64,000 bases of DNA from Agriotes lineatus (Eukaryota > Arthropoda > Insecta > Coleoptera > Elateridae): contig CALNHX010003319.1 of assembly GCA_940337035.1 (NCBI GenBank), positions 1 to 64,000 on the forward strand, read 5' to 3'. Both the position numbers and the translations under genes were made by a program. Shown here piece after piece: positions 53,427-64,000 of this stretch. The notes below the pieces were generated by a model. It did not search any database. It was not told where the DNA came from and saw nothing but the letters and a program-made list of their open reading frames with translations. Positions within the stretch are counted from its first letter, which is position 1. The number at the start of each line of letters is the position of its first letter.

Positions 53427-53675
53427 CGAAAACCGCCAGCGCGTTGGTTTTTCACGAACGGCCGCAAACAGCTTTGGTAAGAATTCCTCTTCTAGTTAAT
53501 CTTTGCATACCAATTTCTATATTTAGGCTGGCTCCCATGCTGCTTCCATAAACTAAAACCGCCAGCGGCGTTGCTTTCTGCACAAACGGCGTAAACAGCT
53601 TTGGTAAGAATGCCTCTTATAGTTTAATTTTGCATATTAATTTCAATATTTAGGCCGGACCCCATGCGGTTTTCT
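53427..53675. repeat. Local tandem duplication, about 125 bp
   Basis: AAAACCGCCAGC... CAGCTTTGGTAAGAAT... TATTTAGGC occurs at 53427-53548 and 53553-53675, about 80 percent alike. The GC-rich part (CGCCAGCGGCGTTG) is flanked by AT-rich DNA. Confidence 0.85.
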
Positions 53676-55260
53676 TAAAGGTTATTCTACAGCTGCTAAA
53701 GAATAACGGAGCCTCCCATTTTTCGCTTCTACGTGCAAGCTGGCTAGAAATTCCAGAATAGATGCTCTCTTTGATAGTGGCGTTCTTGGATTCTATAAAT
53801 TATGCAGCGAAATCTGGCTTAGAAGAATTGTTTCATGCAACATACCCGGATTTTCTCTCCACACGATCCCTGCACCTAACAACGAATCATATTGTAAGTG
53901 CATGCACCTCTCAGAGTTTTTATCGACAAAGGCAGATGCCGCTAAGGCCTTAGATATTCAAACTGAATCTTGTTTAATTACTCCTTTTATTCAATAAATT
54001 AATAGCGCTAAAGAGCGAGGATTAATCGTTTCCAAATTGCTGAAATAAGTATGTACCCAAAACTCACTTCCGCCGCGTCTCTTGGACGTCGTACACAGAT
54101 GTCAAGTGCGATATTACAGGTGAAGATCCTGAGCTGTAAGCCGAGCTATAATTAGCTATTTTGTGACTAAAATACTTAAAAGTTGATTGCTATTTATAAT
54201 TTATTTAATTGTATCCTCGTTCTCAAGATTTCTAAAGGTACAAGGCATATTAAGCCAGAGAATGCTGGGTGTTTATCAGCAAAGACTACGCCGTCTAAGC
54301 CGAAATTCTATGTTAACAACACTAATTTTAAGTTATTATTTTCCTGTGTAATGTCGCCGGAATACAAAATATGGAAAGATTCACCTAGAATACCCAAACG
54401 ACAGCCAAGACGGCATTTAAAATTCCCTGAAGGGGTTACTAATATTTAAATACTGTAACACACAAATTTAAACGGTGTAACACTTCAAACATAAACCGAA
54501 ATATAAGCATACAAGCACTTCAAAAATGACGATAAATTGGCGATACGAAACACAACACTTTCACAGCACGCAAAAGTTAATCGAATGCATTTTCATATAG
54601 CGGAAATGCAGAATTCGTTACGATATCTCAAACCACGGAAGCAAAAGGCAGTTTTCAGCAGTTTGCTTCTTGCCAGAGCATACTTAGAACAATCGAGAGG
54701 AATACGTCACAACTTAATAAATCTGAATGAAATCAAATTGCCATGCAGCTGGTAATGTTAGGCTTGCAAAATACCACAGTGAGAAATCACACAATGGAAA
54801 CATCTTTTGACTAAATTTCGATAAATCACCAAGTTACTTCTCGCGACAGCTTGAGGAGTTGAGCGCCTAACATGTTTGCTAAAATGATAGTAGATAACTT
54901 TACGGAATAAAAATTATACTAAAGAATGGCAGCAAGATAATCATTTTTCTCGTCATATTTTGTGATCGGACGAGCATAGAATCACAAATAACTGATTGCT
55001 TAATATAGAAACTTATTGATTTTAGTTCACAGAAGATGTTCATGTTAAAAGAGATTTAATACACTTAAAAGAATTGCACATTTGCGAAATAGGGCATTGG
55101 TATCATTTCGAATCCCGACTATTTCTCTCTCAAATGATACCAAATTAATCTCTGGTTAGGTTTTGTTTATCGTGTTAACAAAATTTTTGTTATCGTAGTC
55201 AGAATAAGTAAGACGAAAAAAAAATAAATTTGTTTATTAATAACAGATACAAAAACAAGT
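53676..55260. other. No gene recognised
   Basis: Frames at 53762-53953, 54183-54449 and 54537-54755 have no domain that I can name and no splice context; not supported as genes. Confidence 0.3.
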
Positions 55261-55270
55261 GCGGTTTACT

Positions 55271-55400
55271 CAGTACTTTGAATGGCCCCCTCTTGCTCGT
55301 ATAATAGATTGCATACGGTTTGGCATGGATCTGATCAGCCCTTCAACAACATCCTGAGGGATATTATCCCACTCTTCTTGAGCAGCCCTTGTCAGTTCCT
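55271..55400 (-). pseudogene. Tc1-like transposase, C-terminal end
   Basis: Minus strand reads AAQEEWDNIPQDVVEGLIRS then MPNRMQSIIRARGGHSKY and a stop, the typical last helix of Tc1 transposases. Only this C terminus is present. Confidence 0.8.
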
Positions 55401-55559
55401 AAAGCGTTGTTGGAGCTTGAACTCCTGATCGAATTTTTTTCTTGAGTTTAATATTAAAACTCACTTTTAATTGAAAAGTAATGGGTGGCCGAATACTTTT
55501 GCTTTCAAGTGTATTTGTTACGGCATCCTAGGTAGAAGATTCATTGGACCTAACGTTTA

Positions 55560-55880
55560 CAGCGGCAACCTACCTAGTCCATTAAAAAAAAGAAACTGAA
55601 GATCGCCTGGACAGCTTATCTCTAGCTATATCACAGCGTACTTGGTTTCACCAAGACGGTGCTCCAACCGCCCACAATTTGGAAGAACCCATTATCTTTA
55701 TAGACATATTGTCATTCGGTGAATTGGCCATCCAGATTGCGGGATCTAACGTTGTTGAATTACTTACTTTTGGGGTTTTATTAAAAATAAAGTTTATATT
55801 CGTACTTTCCCCAAAGCAAATGCACTTTGAAAAATGTACTACAGCTCACGTTACAAAAAATCGTGGAAGCGACAGCTGTG
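55560..55880 (+). pseudogene. mariner/Tc1-superfamily transposase C-terminal fragment
   Basis: TWFHQDGAPTAHNL (second catalytic Asp) at about 55638, then in another frame VNWPSRLRDLTLLNYLLLGF at about 55720 and NKVYIRTFPKANAL. This is the D...D end of a DDE_3 transposase common in insects, with the third Asp position changed to Asn (LLNY). Frameshifted twice. Confidence 0.7.
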
Positions 55881-56245
55881 CCTGAAGATCAGTTATAATT
55901 GTGTTTTAACTTATATAAATGTGTTTAAATTCTAGTATTAAGACATCCAGTGTTGATATGATACTTTTTCATTTTAAACTTGCTCTGTAAATCGATCAAA
56001 ACTGAACTACCAAAAGCTTAGTAAGAGAAATTGTAAATTTATTGAAAATGAACATACGTTAGTTTGTTTTATTTAAATTAAGATAAAACCATTTCGTTTC
56101 CATAGGTTGCTGTAACTGTTTAATATACTGAGTCTTTAGGGCTGCAATTAAAGGAATTACATGGATACATAGCTTACTCTCCTGTATATTGGAAGTTTGT
56201 AAGTGGATGGTTCGATTGCTGTATGAACTATATATAGTATCACAA

Positions 56246-56392
56246 ATTATTTTCATCTAGTATGGTTATGATATAGTTCCTAACTTATGAATGCAACTAT
56301 AACTCACTTAAAAATCAAATGGCATTTAAGTATACACTTAGTTGTATTCATAAATTAGGAAGTATTCCATAGGCATACTAGATGAAAATAAT
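56246..56392. repeat. Foldback element, 147 bp
   Basis: Arms ATTATTTTCATCTAGTATG and CATACTAGATGAAAATAAT are perfect inverted ends; inner parts AGTTCCTAACTTATGAAT / ATTCATAAATTAGGAA also pair. No ORF. Likely a MITE. Confidence 0.75.
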
Positions 56393-58208
56393 GTTTGATC
56401 GTACTTTATTTATATCTAAGTAATGAATTATATTACAATTGTATTTATAAAAAATCGATTAGTTACAATAGTTTGTTTAAATTTAAAGGCATTGTTTAAA
56501 ACCTGACATTGAATAAAAAAGGCGCCGTTATTTACTGGTCGGAAGGATTCAGGGCCATCGTAAATTTTTACTGAAGGTATTTGTGTGGCTGTTAAGAATT
56601 TATGAAAAATAAAACATGTAAGTGTAGGAATAGTCAAGAATAAAGTCCCGAGACTATAATAGGTTCCTGAAACGCTCCAAACTGTCGCATGATTTCACCA
56701 TGGTTACGAGGACAATGGTGTTTATTTGTCCTGTGGGATCGCTAACAACGTGGCAGCGAGCTTGATAAGGAAGCGATGATATTGTATACAAAATAACGCT
56801 CTGCTTCCCCAACTCACCACCAATGGCGTTCGCATCTTGCACAAAAGCGCCTGATTAGCTTTTGTTTCAAACTTTTGTTCTTTTTTATTGGGTTTGTGTG
56901 TTATTAAATGGTTTCCGCTTATTTCCCCTTTTACCAATTTATCGGCCTATTTTACTGTAAATGCGATTTTTAAATTTTAAACATTTGTTTGCAGCGCGGC
57001 CGTGAGTAGAATAGCGACACGCTTTTATTATTTCATAAATACTGCATAAGGTTTGTTTGATTAACTGGGGGCACGGCGTTCTACGATTTGTAAATAAACA
57101 TTCCGGTCTTTCATGAGCTGTCTGATTAATTAATGAACGAAACAAGTGGGAAAAATAAAGCTGCGCTAATAATAATATTTTAAACTTTATCAGTAGAAAA
57201 ATATTCTTCGGGAAACTTTTACATAAAAGAGTACGTTTCAAAAATGCGAACTGAGAACATTGGAAATGGAAAAATCGGCACTTCTTAACTGCACGGCATG
57301 CATCATCGTAAACACCTCAGCAATTTGTTTTTATTGCCAATAAAACTCTGATAAAGTAGAAACTACTCTACACTAAAACTTATAAAACCCCAAAGTGTAA
57401 TCTAAAACTGACTTGGCCAAATTATTATTGCGAAAAAGTACCTTGTTCACTACATTTTCCAAACACATTATTAAGTGAAAATTGCTTTAAATAAGGAAGG
57501 ATAACATCGACATTCTTTAAGTATTTAATTCTTAATATTAACATTAATGTGTTAGACCTGTAAAATCAGAAAACGTTGAGATATTTAGATAGTAACTAAA
57601 TACAAATACAAGATTTGGAAAATATAAGTTATCACAGCTTTGCCTAACCGATTGGTTCAACAACTACAATTTTATTGTAACAAAATGTTAATTGCTAAAT
57701 GAGATATAAAACAATTAATGAAAGATTATCATTCTTTCCATACCATTAAATTAACGATATACTTAAACTCAGTACGTATTGTGGCAGAAGCCTAAAAAAT
57801 CCACGGTTTCTAGCGCAAAATTTCAGGGGGGGGGGCGGTAAAATAGAATGGTTGACAACAAAAATCTTTCACATTTGTCATAAAAAAGTAATTCTCCAGC
57901 ATGTATCTACTAAAAATAGCAAAATAAAATAATCACAGCCAATAATTCCTTGATTTTTCGAATAATAAATACACTTCTTCGTTTTTGTATTAAGAAAATA
58001 ATAATAATAATCTACACATACGGAACGAAGAAAATGTAGTTAACTATGTAATAATTAAATATAATCTGCTTTGTCCCTCATAATGATTTCAATTTATGGG
58101 ACTACTCCAAACCAAGTGGCAATCCCTAACAAATACCTAACACAAAGAAGTCACAAAAGTCAAACGTAATGACTACGTTGTTACCTAAAGAAAAGCCTCA
58201 GCTCTCTC

Positions 58209-58234
58209 ACGTCACGGGCTCGTGACGTCAGATA
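58209..58234. promoter_or_regulatory. CRE-like palindrome
   Basis: ACGTCACGGGCTCGTGACGT followed by CA: two inverted TGACG half-sites and one full TGACGTCA, the binding sequence of CREB/ATF proteins. No gene start is recognised next to it, so the role is open. Confidence 0.3.
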
Positions 58235-59882
58235 AAAAATTCCAACTGGAACTGAGTACGGATTAAAACTGCATATGCAATTATCAATAAATTATAATTG
58301 TTTAGCTTTTTTAAAGCCACTGAGTGCTTTCGTTAGTGTTTGGTGGTGTGCGTGTGAGTAACTCACAGTAAGCATTGTATAAATAAGCATGTAAAAAACA
58401 TTACAGCTGGTTGTGAAGTAAATACATTCTATGTGAATTGCATTTTATTTCAGAGAAGTATTATACCGATGGGGCCATAATTAACAGCAATGAATAACAA
58501 CATAAAATGATTGAATGAAAAAGAGATAGTCATATAGAAAAATTATTTTAGTAGGCACAATTAGTTGACATGTCATAATTAAAATGAGCGTCAAGGCTAC
58601 TCAAATATTTGTTTCTATGTTTATCTCTTTCTTATTCAAGCAATGCATTATATTTTCTCATCCATGTTATGTCATTGCTGTTATAGATAATTTTCATCCC
58701 ATCGGTACAGACTATTACAAAGCTGGTTTTGAAGTTTCTTACAGAGAAGGTGTTGCGTCGCCGTAATTTGATTTAAAATAAGAACTAAATTATTTCTAAA
58801 CCAAATAATCACCGGTACGCAACGGAAAGGTTATTTAGTTCATTTTCTTGGATGCCATTATCATAACTAGAAAAGAATAGCGGACTCTACAACCATTAGG
58901 TACTTTAATTAGAAATTATTGTGGTAAAGTGAATAATAATCGATTGAGAAACGGAAATAACGATAAAAACTAAGTACGTTAACAAATAAATAATCCAAAT
59001 TTAGAGTTTTATATTTTACACCTAGATTCCAAGATTAGAGAGTGACTTACTAAATTTTGATATTGATATTGCGCAACCTATAGTAAAGCTTTGTATTCAA
59101 AATTACGGTTTTTGCTTTGAAACCTTGTTTTCTATTACAAAAAAGGCGAACGGGTGCGACTAAGGGCTCAGTGTGCGACTGATAACCCCGTTTCCACAGG
59201 ACACATTTTAAGTTATGAACACATTTAAACGCTCTGTTCCTATGCAATTTAGTCATTTAATGCTAAATTCTACTGATGGCCCGTCTTCTTATGCTAACGT
59301 CACACCGAAGAGCTGCGGCCTTATTATTTAAGCGGTATTGGCTGTACACGCACTGGATCGCTCACACTCGATTGTTGCTGTTCGCGTCTATTAGTTTTTT
59401 AGGTTGCAACACATTGTTTATTACTAGATGGGTAGAAGAATAGAAGGTATAAGCCTAAACGGTATTTTAGTTAAAATAAATAAAAGCACGATGAACTGGA
59501 TATATTGGGAAAAATTTGATATTGGCATTTTTTATCTTATCAGTTTAGTGCATTTGATCCAAAAACCAAACATTTTGCTTTCGGTTTGAAATGAGGACCG
59601 GAGGCCGGATAGTGACCTCAAATACCGGACTGTCCAGGCGAAAACCGAACGGGTGGTAACCCTATTAATACGCCACTGCTTAAACTGTAGTTAAGCGGTT
59701 TGGCACTAAAATACCGATAATCCATATAACGTCATTTACATGACGCAATTGACGATATTTTATTCTATCGCCGTTTAGGATTGTGTTCAAACTGCAAAGT
59801 AACTTCTTGTCTAACATTTCTAGTTTGTTCTGGTGCTACTAGTGTAGTGAGTTCAATGTGTGCCAACAAGGTATATATAGAG

Positions 59883-60401
59883 CAGTGGCGGCTCGTGATA
59901 AATTTATTTGGAGGCTCTTGGTTTTTAACAATTCCTAAGCAAAAATAATAATGACCTACATTCCGTCCATGTTTTATTTCAAAAATAACAATGATTTTTA
60001 ATTTTAATAATCCAAAAAAAAACAGCATATGCACAAAACAAAAAGTATTCAAACTCAACACAAAAGTGTCAAAAACGAAGTACGATCATTTACTTAATAA
60101 TGGAGAAAATTCATCAGTTTCACAAAGCCATTTGTTTCTCTTGCAAATCTCCACAGAAATATATCTTGCAGAATTGCGAGTTCCAACTTTATTTTGCAGG
60201 TTGAATTGTTATTGGTATTGCATTCTGGAAACCTCAAACAAACTAGATGTAATTCTTTTTAAAACACCCGGTATTATAACTGTAGGATAGATTCTGAAAT
60301 ATATTTTCATTTATAGAATAGTTACTTTTCTTTAACGCCGTATAGGCTGTTAACGGTTGAGAGGCTAGCGCCCCTGCGCCCCTAAAGAGCGGCCGCCACT
60401 G
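59883..60401. mobile_element. hAT MITE with perfect 8-bp target duplication
   Basis: Ends CAGTGGCGGCTCGTG and AGCGGCCGCCACTG are imperfect inverted repeats. ATATAGAG is repeated on both sides (59875-59882, 60402-60409). 519 bp, no transposase. The open frames inside are not considered genes. Confidence 0.88.
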
Positions 60402-60685
60402 ATATAGAGTTATCAAATAAATTCTAGATCTTGTTGACTGATGTTACATTATGTTTCTATGGAGGCACAACAATTAGGTATAGTATAATATAAGTAAATT
60501 GATACTATTGTATGTACCTGTATAATAACATTTTTATAAAGAAAGTGCAAAAAGCGTAAGTGTAAGTGATACCTTCCCAATTTCCAATTCGAAAAATAGA
60601 ATTTTATAGTAGGTATTGTAGAACCAGGTTGTTTCTTGACACAAGATGGAACTTGTTGGTTGCTATAAGATGTAACGGGAGGTAA

Positions 60686-60978
60686 TGTGTATTGATGTGA
60701 GGTAGGTGATTTTCCAGTTGAATACTTCTAAAATGGGTTCCTTTTGTTTTTCTTTCTGTTTTTTATTAACTCCTATTTTAAATAGAACAGGAGGTATATT
60801 ATTACATTTTTCAATTCAGCTTAAAATTTTAGTGAAAATTTGTCTCTTCAACTAGCGCTCTACTTTGTACCGTTTTTCTAGAATTTGTAATTTTTGAACA
60901 TTTTTGACAAATGCTTAAAAATTAAAACTCAAATTTTTGGCTAATTATAAGATCACTGTAAAAGGAAGTTGTGTGATA
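60686..60978. repeat. Second copy of the 30497-30790 repeat
   Basis: TGTGTATTGATGTGAGGTAG... to ...ATCACTGTAAAAGGAAGTTG matches 30497-30790 in the same orientation with scattered differences. Confidence 0.8.
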
Positions 60979-61259
60979 TATGTTGATCAACATTTAACGC
61001 TTTATTTTGAAGTGTTCTGTGTATTCCTAAACTTTCCCGAAATAAACTTGAACCACCCTGTGTATATGTTACTTTGCAATTTAAATATTACTGTATACTT
61101 GCTTAGAAATTATTAAACTCATTATGCATTTTCTTCCGGCAACGGAGTACAAGTATATTATTGTAAGATGATAGTTTATAAGCAAGCAAATTAATATCCA
61201 AATAAATAAAGTGAAGGTTGCATTACATTAAAGTATAAACATCAATTAAAGTATAATCA
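60979..61259. other. AT-rich spacer
   Basis: No feature recognised. Confidence 0.3.
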
Positions 61260-61279
61260 TTTGGCAGCACGGCCTTCGT

Positions 61280-61385
61280 TCCACTTTCAAGTTGACGGCG
61301 AAATGGGGGACGGCGAAACGGCGACGGCGAAGTGGTCGGCGGCGAAACGGCGACGGCAAAACGGCGACGGCGAAATGTCCTAGAC
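61280..61385. repeat. GGCGAAACGGCGAC degenerate tandem repeat
   Basis: GACGGCGAA, with ACGGCGACGGC spacers, is repeated about seven times. It abruptly replaces the jockey RT at about 61390, so the retrotransposon is cut off in the middle of its fingers/palm region. Confidence 0.75.
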
Positions 61386-61399
61386 CCTCGGCCAAGTGC

Positions 61400-62351
61400 C
61401 AGACTTTATCAAATGCGTGAGACACATCAAGGAACGCTGCTGAGCAATATCGATATTCATCCAGGTCGTTATGGATTTGATCCACCAGTCGATGTATTTG
61501 TTCAACAGTTGCATGTGATTGACGGAAACCTAACATGTGTGTAGGTATCAATTGTCGGTTATCTAGGATTGGTTGGAGTCGTTTTAGTAATCATTTTTAG
61601 AAGACTTTGGACAGGACAGGCAAAAGGCTTATGGGTCGATAGGAAGTAGGGTCAGTAGATGTCTTTCCAGGTTTCTGTATCATTGTAATCTGTGTTCTGT
61701 GCTACCTTCCAGGTGCTTGGGTACTACCTGAGGGAGAGGATAGCATTGTATATTTGGGTGATTGCTTGAATTGCGATTTCAGGTAGCTGTTGGAGGATTT
61801 TTCCATTGATAAGGTCAAAACCTGGTACTTTCTTCGAATTAATTTCTTTATTTTACTGTTTGCACTTCCAGCAATGGTTTAATCGGTATACTCATTTGGA
61901 AGAGAGATTCAAAGAAATCTGCTATTTTAGCATCTTCTTCGGGCATTCGCTAGGAGAGGGTTGGAATATGTTGGTTAGGTGGTCAGCAAACGTTTCTGCT
62001 TTATCTTTACTGATACGAGCCCCCTGGCCGTTTGATTTAATGAGAGGCGGTATGTGTGTTATAGGTCTTTTAATTTTCCTAACTGCTTTCCACAGAGATT
62101 TCAGTGGCTGTGAGGCTGGTTAGGTATTGTTGAATGCCTTCGTTTTTAAGTTGTTGTAGGAGTTTCTTGAGTTCCTTTGTGGACTGATTCAGTACTAGTT
62201 TATCTGCTTCCAGGCGGGTAATTTTCCAGCGTTTTCTGATGCGTCTTTTTTCTTTAATTTTATCTTTTAGAATTAATGGGCAATTGTTGATATTGGTGTT
62301 TTTCTTTATAGGAGTGGCGTCCCATGCCGCTTGTTGAATGGTGTTTGTCAA
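61400..62351 (-). pseudogene. Jockey ORF2 linker and start of RT
   Basis: 62351-62079 is a lysine-rich linker (WKITRLEADKLVLNQSTKEL). Further down, KKVPGFDLINGKILQQLPE (about 61840) and the frame 61551-61400 with HMLGFRQSHATVEQIHRLVD and AAFLDVSHAFDKVWH are jockey RT blocks. Several stops and frameshifts. The remaining RT, including the active site, is absent. Confidence 0.8.
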
Positions 62352-62711
62352 CTTTATTACAGCATCTTTGATATCACATTTGGTTTTTAATGGTACTTTT
62401 AAGTTTGATTGATTCGTTATAATATTTTGGAAGTATTCCCAATCCGTTTTAGCGTTATAGCGTATTAGTCGTGTTCGTATTTGTGTTATTTCTGAGTGAA
62501 AGGAGGATTGGTCGGCTGCAAGATCGAAGCAAGATTTGATTGTAAATTGTATTTAGTCCTTAGGTGATGCAGAAGTCAATTAGATCAGGGATTTTCCGTA
62601 GATCCGTAGGCAATAGGTCGGCTCGCCAGTCGATAAGTATTGCAAGTTGTTCGCACATATAGCTGCTAGCAGTTCACGCCCGTCAGTTCTTGTGATGCGA
62701 GAGCCCCAATC

Positions 62712-63140
62712 CTAATGCTTTGCGTTATAATCACCCGCCGCTATAAATCTATGTCCAAGGCTTTGAAAGAAATGAGAGTAGTCTTCTTTTTTTGTGGAGT
62801 GTTTGGAGGGTCTACAGACGGCAGAGAGTTTAAGGACTGCTATTTTGTCTTCAACTTGGACGGTAGTAGCTTGTAATTGTTCTTTTTCATATTTCGGTAA
62901 TTCATGGTGCTTTATGTTAGATTTTATTATAATTGTCGCTCCACCGTGGGCGGTTCCATCTGGATGATTCGTATTGTAGATGCAGTAGTTTAGGAATTTT
63001 ATGTAGCTTTTGCTGGTGAAGTGTGTTTCTGTTATGATTAGTATGTCGATTTGGTTGATTTCTAGGAAAAGTTTGACCTCCTGAGAGTACTGGGTAAGTC
63101 CATTGGCATTCCATACAGCTATTGTTAATAGTTGTGCCAT
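62712..63140 (-). CDS. Jockey endonuclease domain (partial ORF2)
   Basis: 142 residues starting MAQLLTIAVWNANGLTQYSQ, a typical start of jockey ORF2, with the W-N-A-N metal-site Asn, IITETHF (catalytic Glu), GGATIIIKSN and AAGDYNAKH (GD-x-N). The frame stops right after that motif at 62712; the C-terminal part of the domain continues in other frames. The known role is nicking target DNA for target-primed reverse transcription. Confidence 0.85.
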   Translation of the reverse strand: MAQLLTIAVWNANGLTQYSQEVKLFLEINQIDILIITETHFTSKSYIKFLNYCIYNTNHPDGTAHGGATIIIKSNIKHHELPKYEKEQLQATTVQVEDKIAVLKLSAVCRPSKHSTKKEDYSHFFQSLGHRFIAAGDYNAKH

Positions 63141-63249
63141 TATGCCATTTTACTGATTAGCGTGGTTAGTAGGTTCATGATGGTCCCCATTTGTGTTATT
63201 AAGTTCTTCATCATGGATTTAAGTTCCTCAATGTCATTCGACGGTTGAT

Positions 63250-63960
63250 TTAAGGGTAGCATTTGTAATTGTGGGGGTGTATTAGCAGTCGGCTTTTGTA
63301 GAAGTTGAATGTTTTGTCTTGCTTGGTCAGCGTATAATATCTCTCTATATATGTTTGAGTGGGTGTGCGCATACGTGCAGTCGTCTCGCGTCTTAGACGT
63401 GGAAAGAGTTTCTCTTGTAGCTGCTTATATACTATGCATCCACGGTAATTAGCGGGATGACTCTCGCCACAGTTTATACATTTTACCCGGTCATATTTGG
63501 TTTTCCCCGGGCATTCTTTGGTGGAGTGATTTCCTATACATTTAACACAGCCAGCCATCTGTTGGCAATAATTCTTGGTATGTCCAAACCTTTGACATTT
63601 GGCACACTGTGGTATTGTTCTTTTTGCGTGGGGTGGTTCGACTGTTATTCTTGTATTCATGAATAATATAGTTTTATACATTTCTTTATTGTTCTCTTTC
63701 TGTTTCATTTCAACTATAAACATGGGCAGAGGAGTTTTGTTTGGTTGTTGTTTGATATTCCATATGGTAACTATTTCATGGCCAAGATTTTCTAGGTTCT
63801 GTTTTATTTCTGCTGTGTCTATTGAGTGGTGGATTTTTTTGATTACAATTCTGAATGTTCTTTCTTGCTTTAGCTTATAGATATGGAATTTTGTGTTTTT
63901 ATTGATAAGGTGTTTGATGATGGTTGAATAAGTTGCGGTTGCACTGCTTTAAACTTTTAC
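63250..63960 (-). CDS. Jockey ORF1 (Gag-like nucleocapsid), right part of window
   Basis: Coding similarity runs from about 63960 (ERTFRIVIKKIHHSIDTAEI, NLGHEIVTIWNIKQ) into the open frame 63723-63250. The C-terminal half has three zinc knuckles: CAKCQRFGHTKNYC, CVKCIGNHSTKEC and CINCGESHPANYRGC, the arrangement of jockey/insect-LINE Gag proteins, which bind element RNA. The start codon lies beyond or at the window edge. ORF2 begins 110 bp downstream. Confidence 0.88.
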
Positions 63961-64000
63961 TTGTTTATTTCCGTGTGCTTTTTTTAGGGTAGGTGTGTTA

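Larger units (their letters stand above)
55881..59580. other. Long AT-rich region, one foldback, no gene recognised
   Basis: Open frames here lack domains and look like chance. Noted: foldback 56246-56392, a G10 run at 57826-57835, and a CRE-type palindrome at 58209-58234. Confidence 0.35.
61386..63990 (-). mobile_element. Jockey-clade LINE, 3'-truncated, running off the right edge
   Basis: Read from the right edge: ORF1 gag with zinc knuckles, endonuclease, linker, start of RT. The RT ends at FLDVSHAFDKVWH (about 61400), where GGCGAAACGG repeats follow, so the catalytic part is missing. A separate copy from the jockey at 48975-50193. Confidence 0.85.

Noticed and set aside
57826..57835. G10 run as a functional element
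   Set aside because: A single homopolymer with no partner or context.
1..64000. CRISPR arrays, rRNA genes, bacterial promoters or operons
   Set aside because: Nothing of this kind is seen; splice sites and transposon types show a eukaryotic genome.

Overview
The window looks like a transposon-rich stretch of an insect nuclear genome; the species is not identified. Evidence: spliced genes with 50-60 bp introns, one clear host gene (3' exons of the DHX15/Prp43 RNA helicase), a gypsy-type errantivirus with env, Tc1/mariner, hAT and Harbinger-like elements, and jockey and RTE-type non-LTR retrotransposons. There are no rRNA genes, CRISPR arrays or bacterial-style operons. Almost every long open frame is a mobile-element remnant.

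Layout. 1-9.3 kb: a LINE copy (+); fragments of an uncharacterised cysteine-rich gene family at 1939-2093 and 9150-9337; and between them RTE-type LINE pieces (-), one split by a complete Gypsy element (2229-6766) with apparently identical 184-bp LTRs, a CCCTT target duplication, an intact pol and a broken gag. 10.8-28.5 kb: a set of nested insertions. The outer shell is a non-autonomous LTR element on the minus strand (LTRs 10808-12643 and 26882-28517, target duplication AAGT). Its internal part holds an errantivirus (12967-25517, target duplication CGCT) with broken gag, pol and env. That env is split by a DNA element with inverted ends (13560-17477, target duplication TCA), which contains a LINE and foldback repeats.

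28.5-34.8 kb: the only host-gene island. A two-exon gene for a small membrane protein (+, possibly NDUFA1) ends tail-to-tail with the last three exons of DHX15 (-). Two 189-bp TA-flanked foldback MITEs and a dead LINE lie nearby. 35.3-38.6 kb: the most unusual object, a 3.3-kb element with about 655-bp terminal inverted repeats around a decayed, spliced gene of the same cysteine-rich family as at 2 kb and 9 kb. I cannot assign it to a named transposon superfamily.

40.6-46.6 kb: an IS630/Tc1-like transposase fragment, then a nearly full-length RTE-type LINE (-) with ORF1 coiled coil, endonuclease and RT, cut apart by a hAT element (8-bp target duplication), a four-fold inverted-repeat cassette and a foldback region. 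48.2-52.3 kb: a short inverted-repeat pair encloses a spliced HTH gene fragment invaded by a jockey LINE, followed by a dead mariner. 52.3-61 kb: mostly unassigned AT-rich DNA with local tandem duplications, transposase scraps and a hAT MITE with a perfect 8-bp target duplication. 61.3-64 kb: a jockey element (-) running off the window edge.

The genes do not form a pathway. What the window shows is a stack of insertions whose relative order can be read from target duplications, next to one host gene pair.
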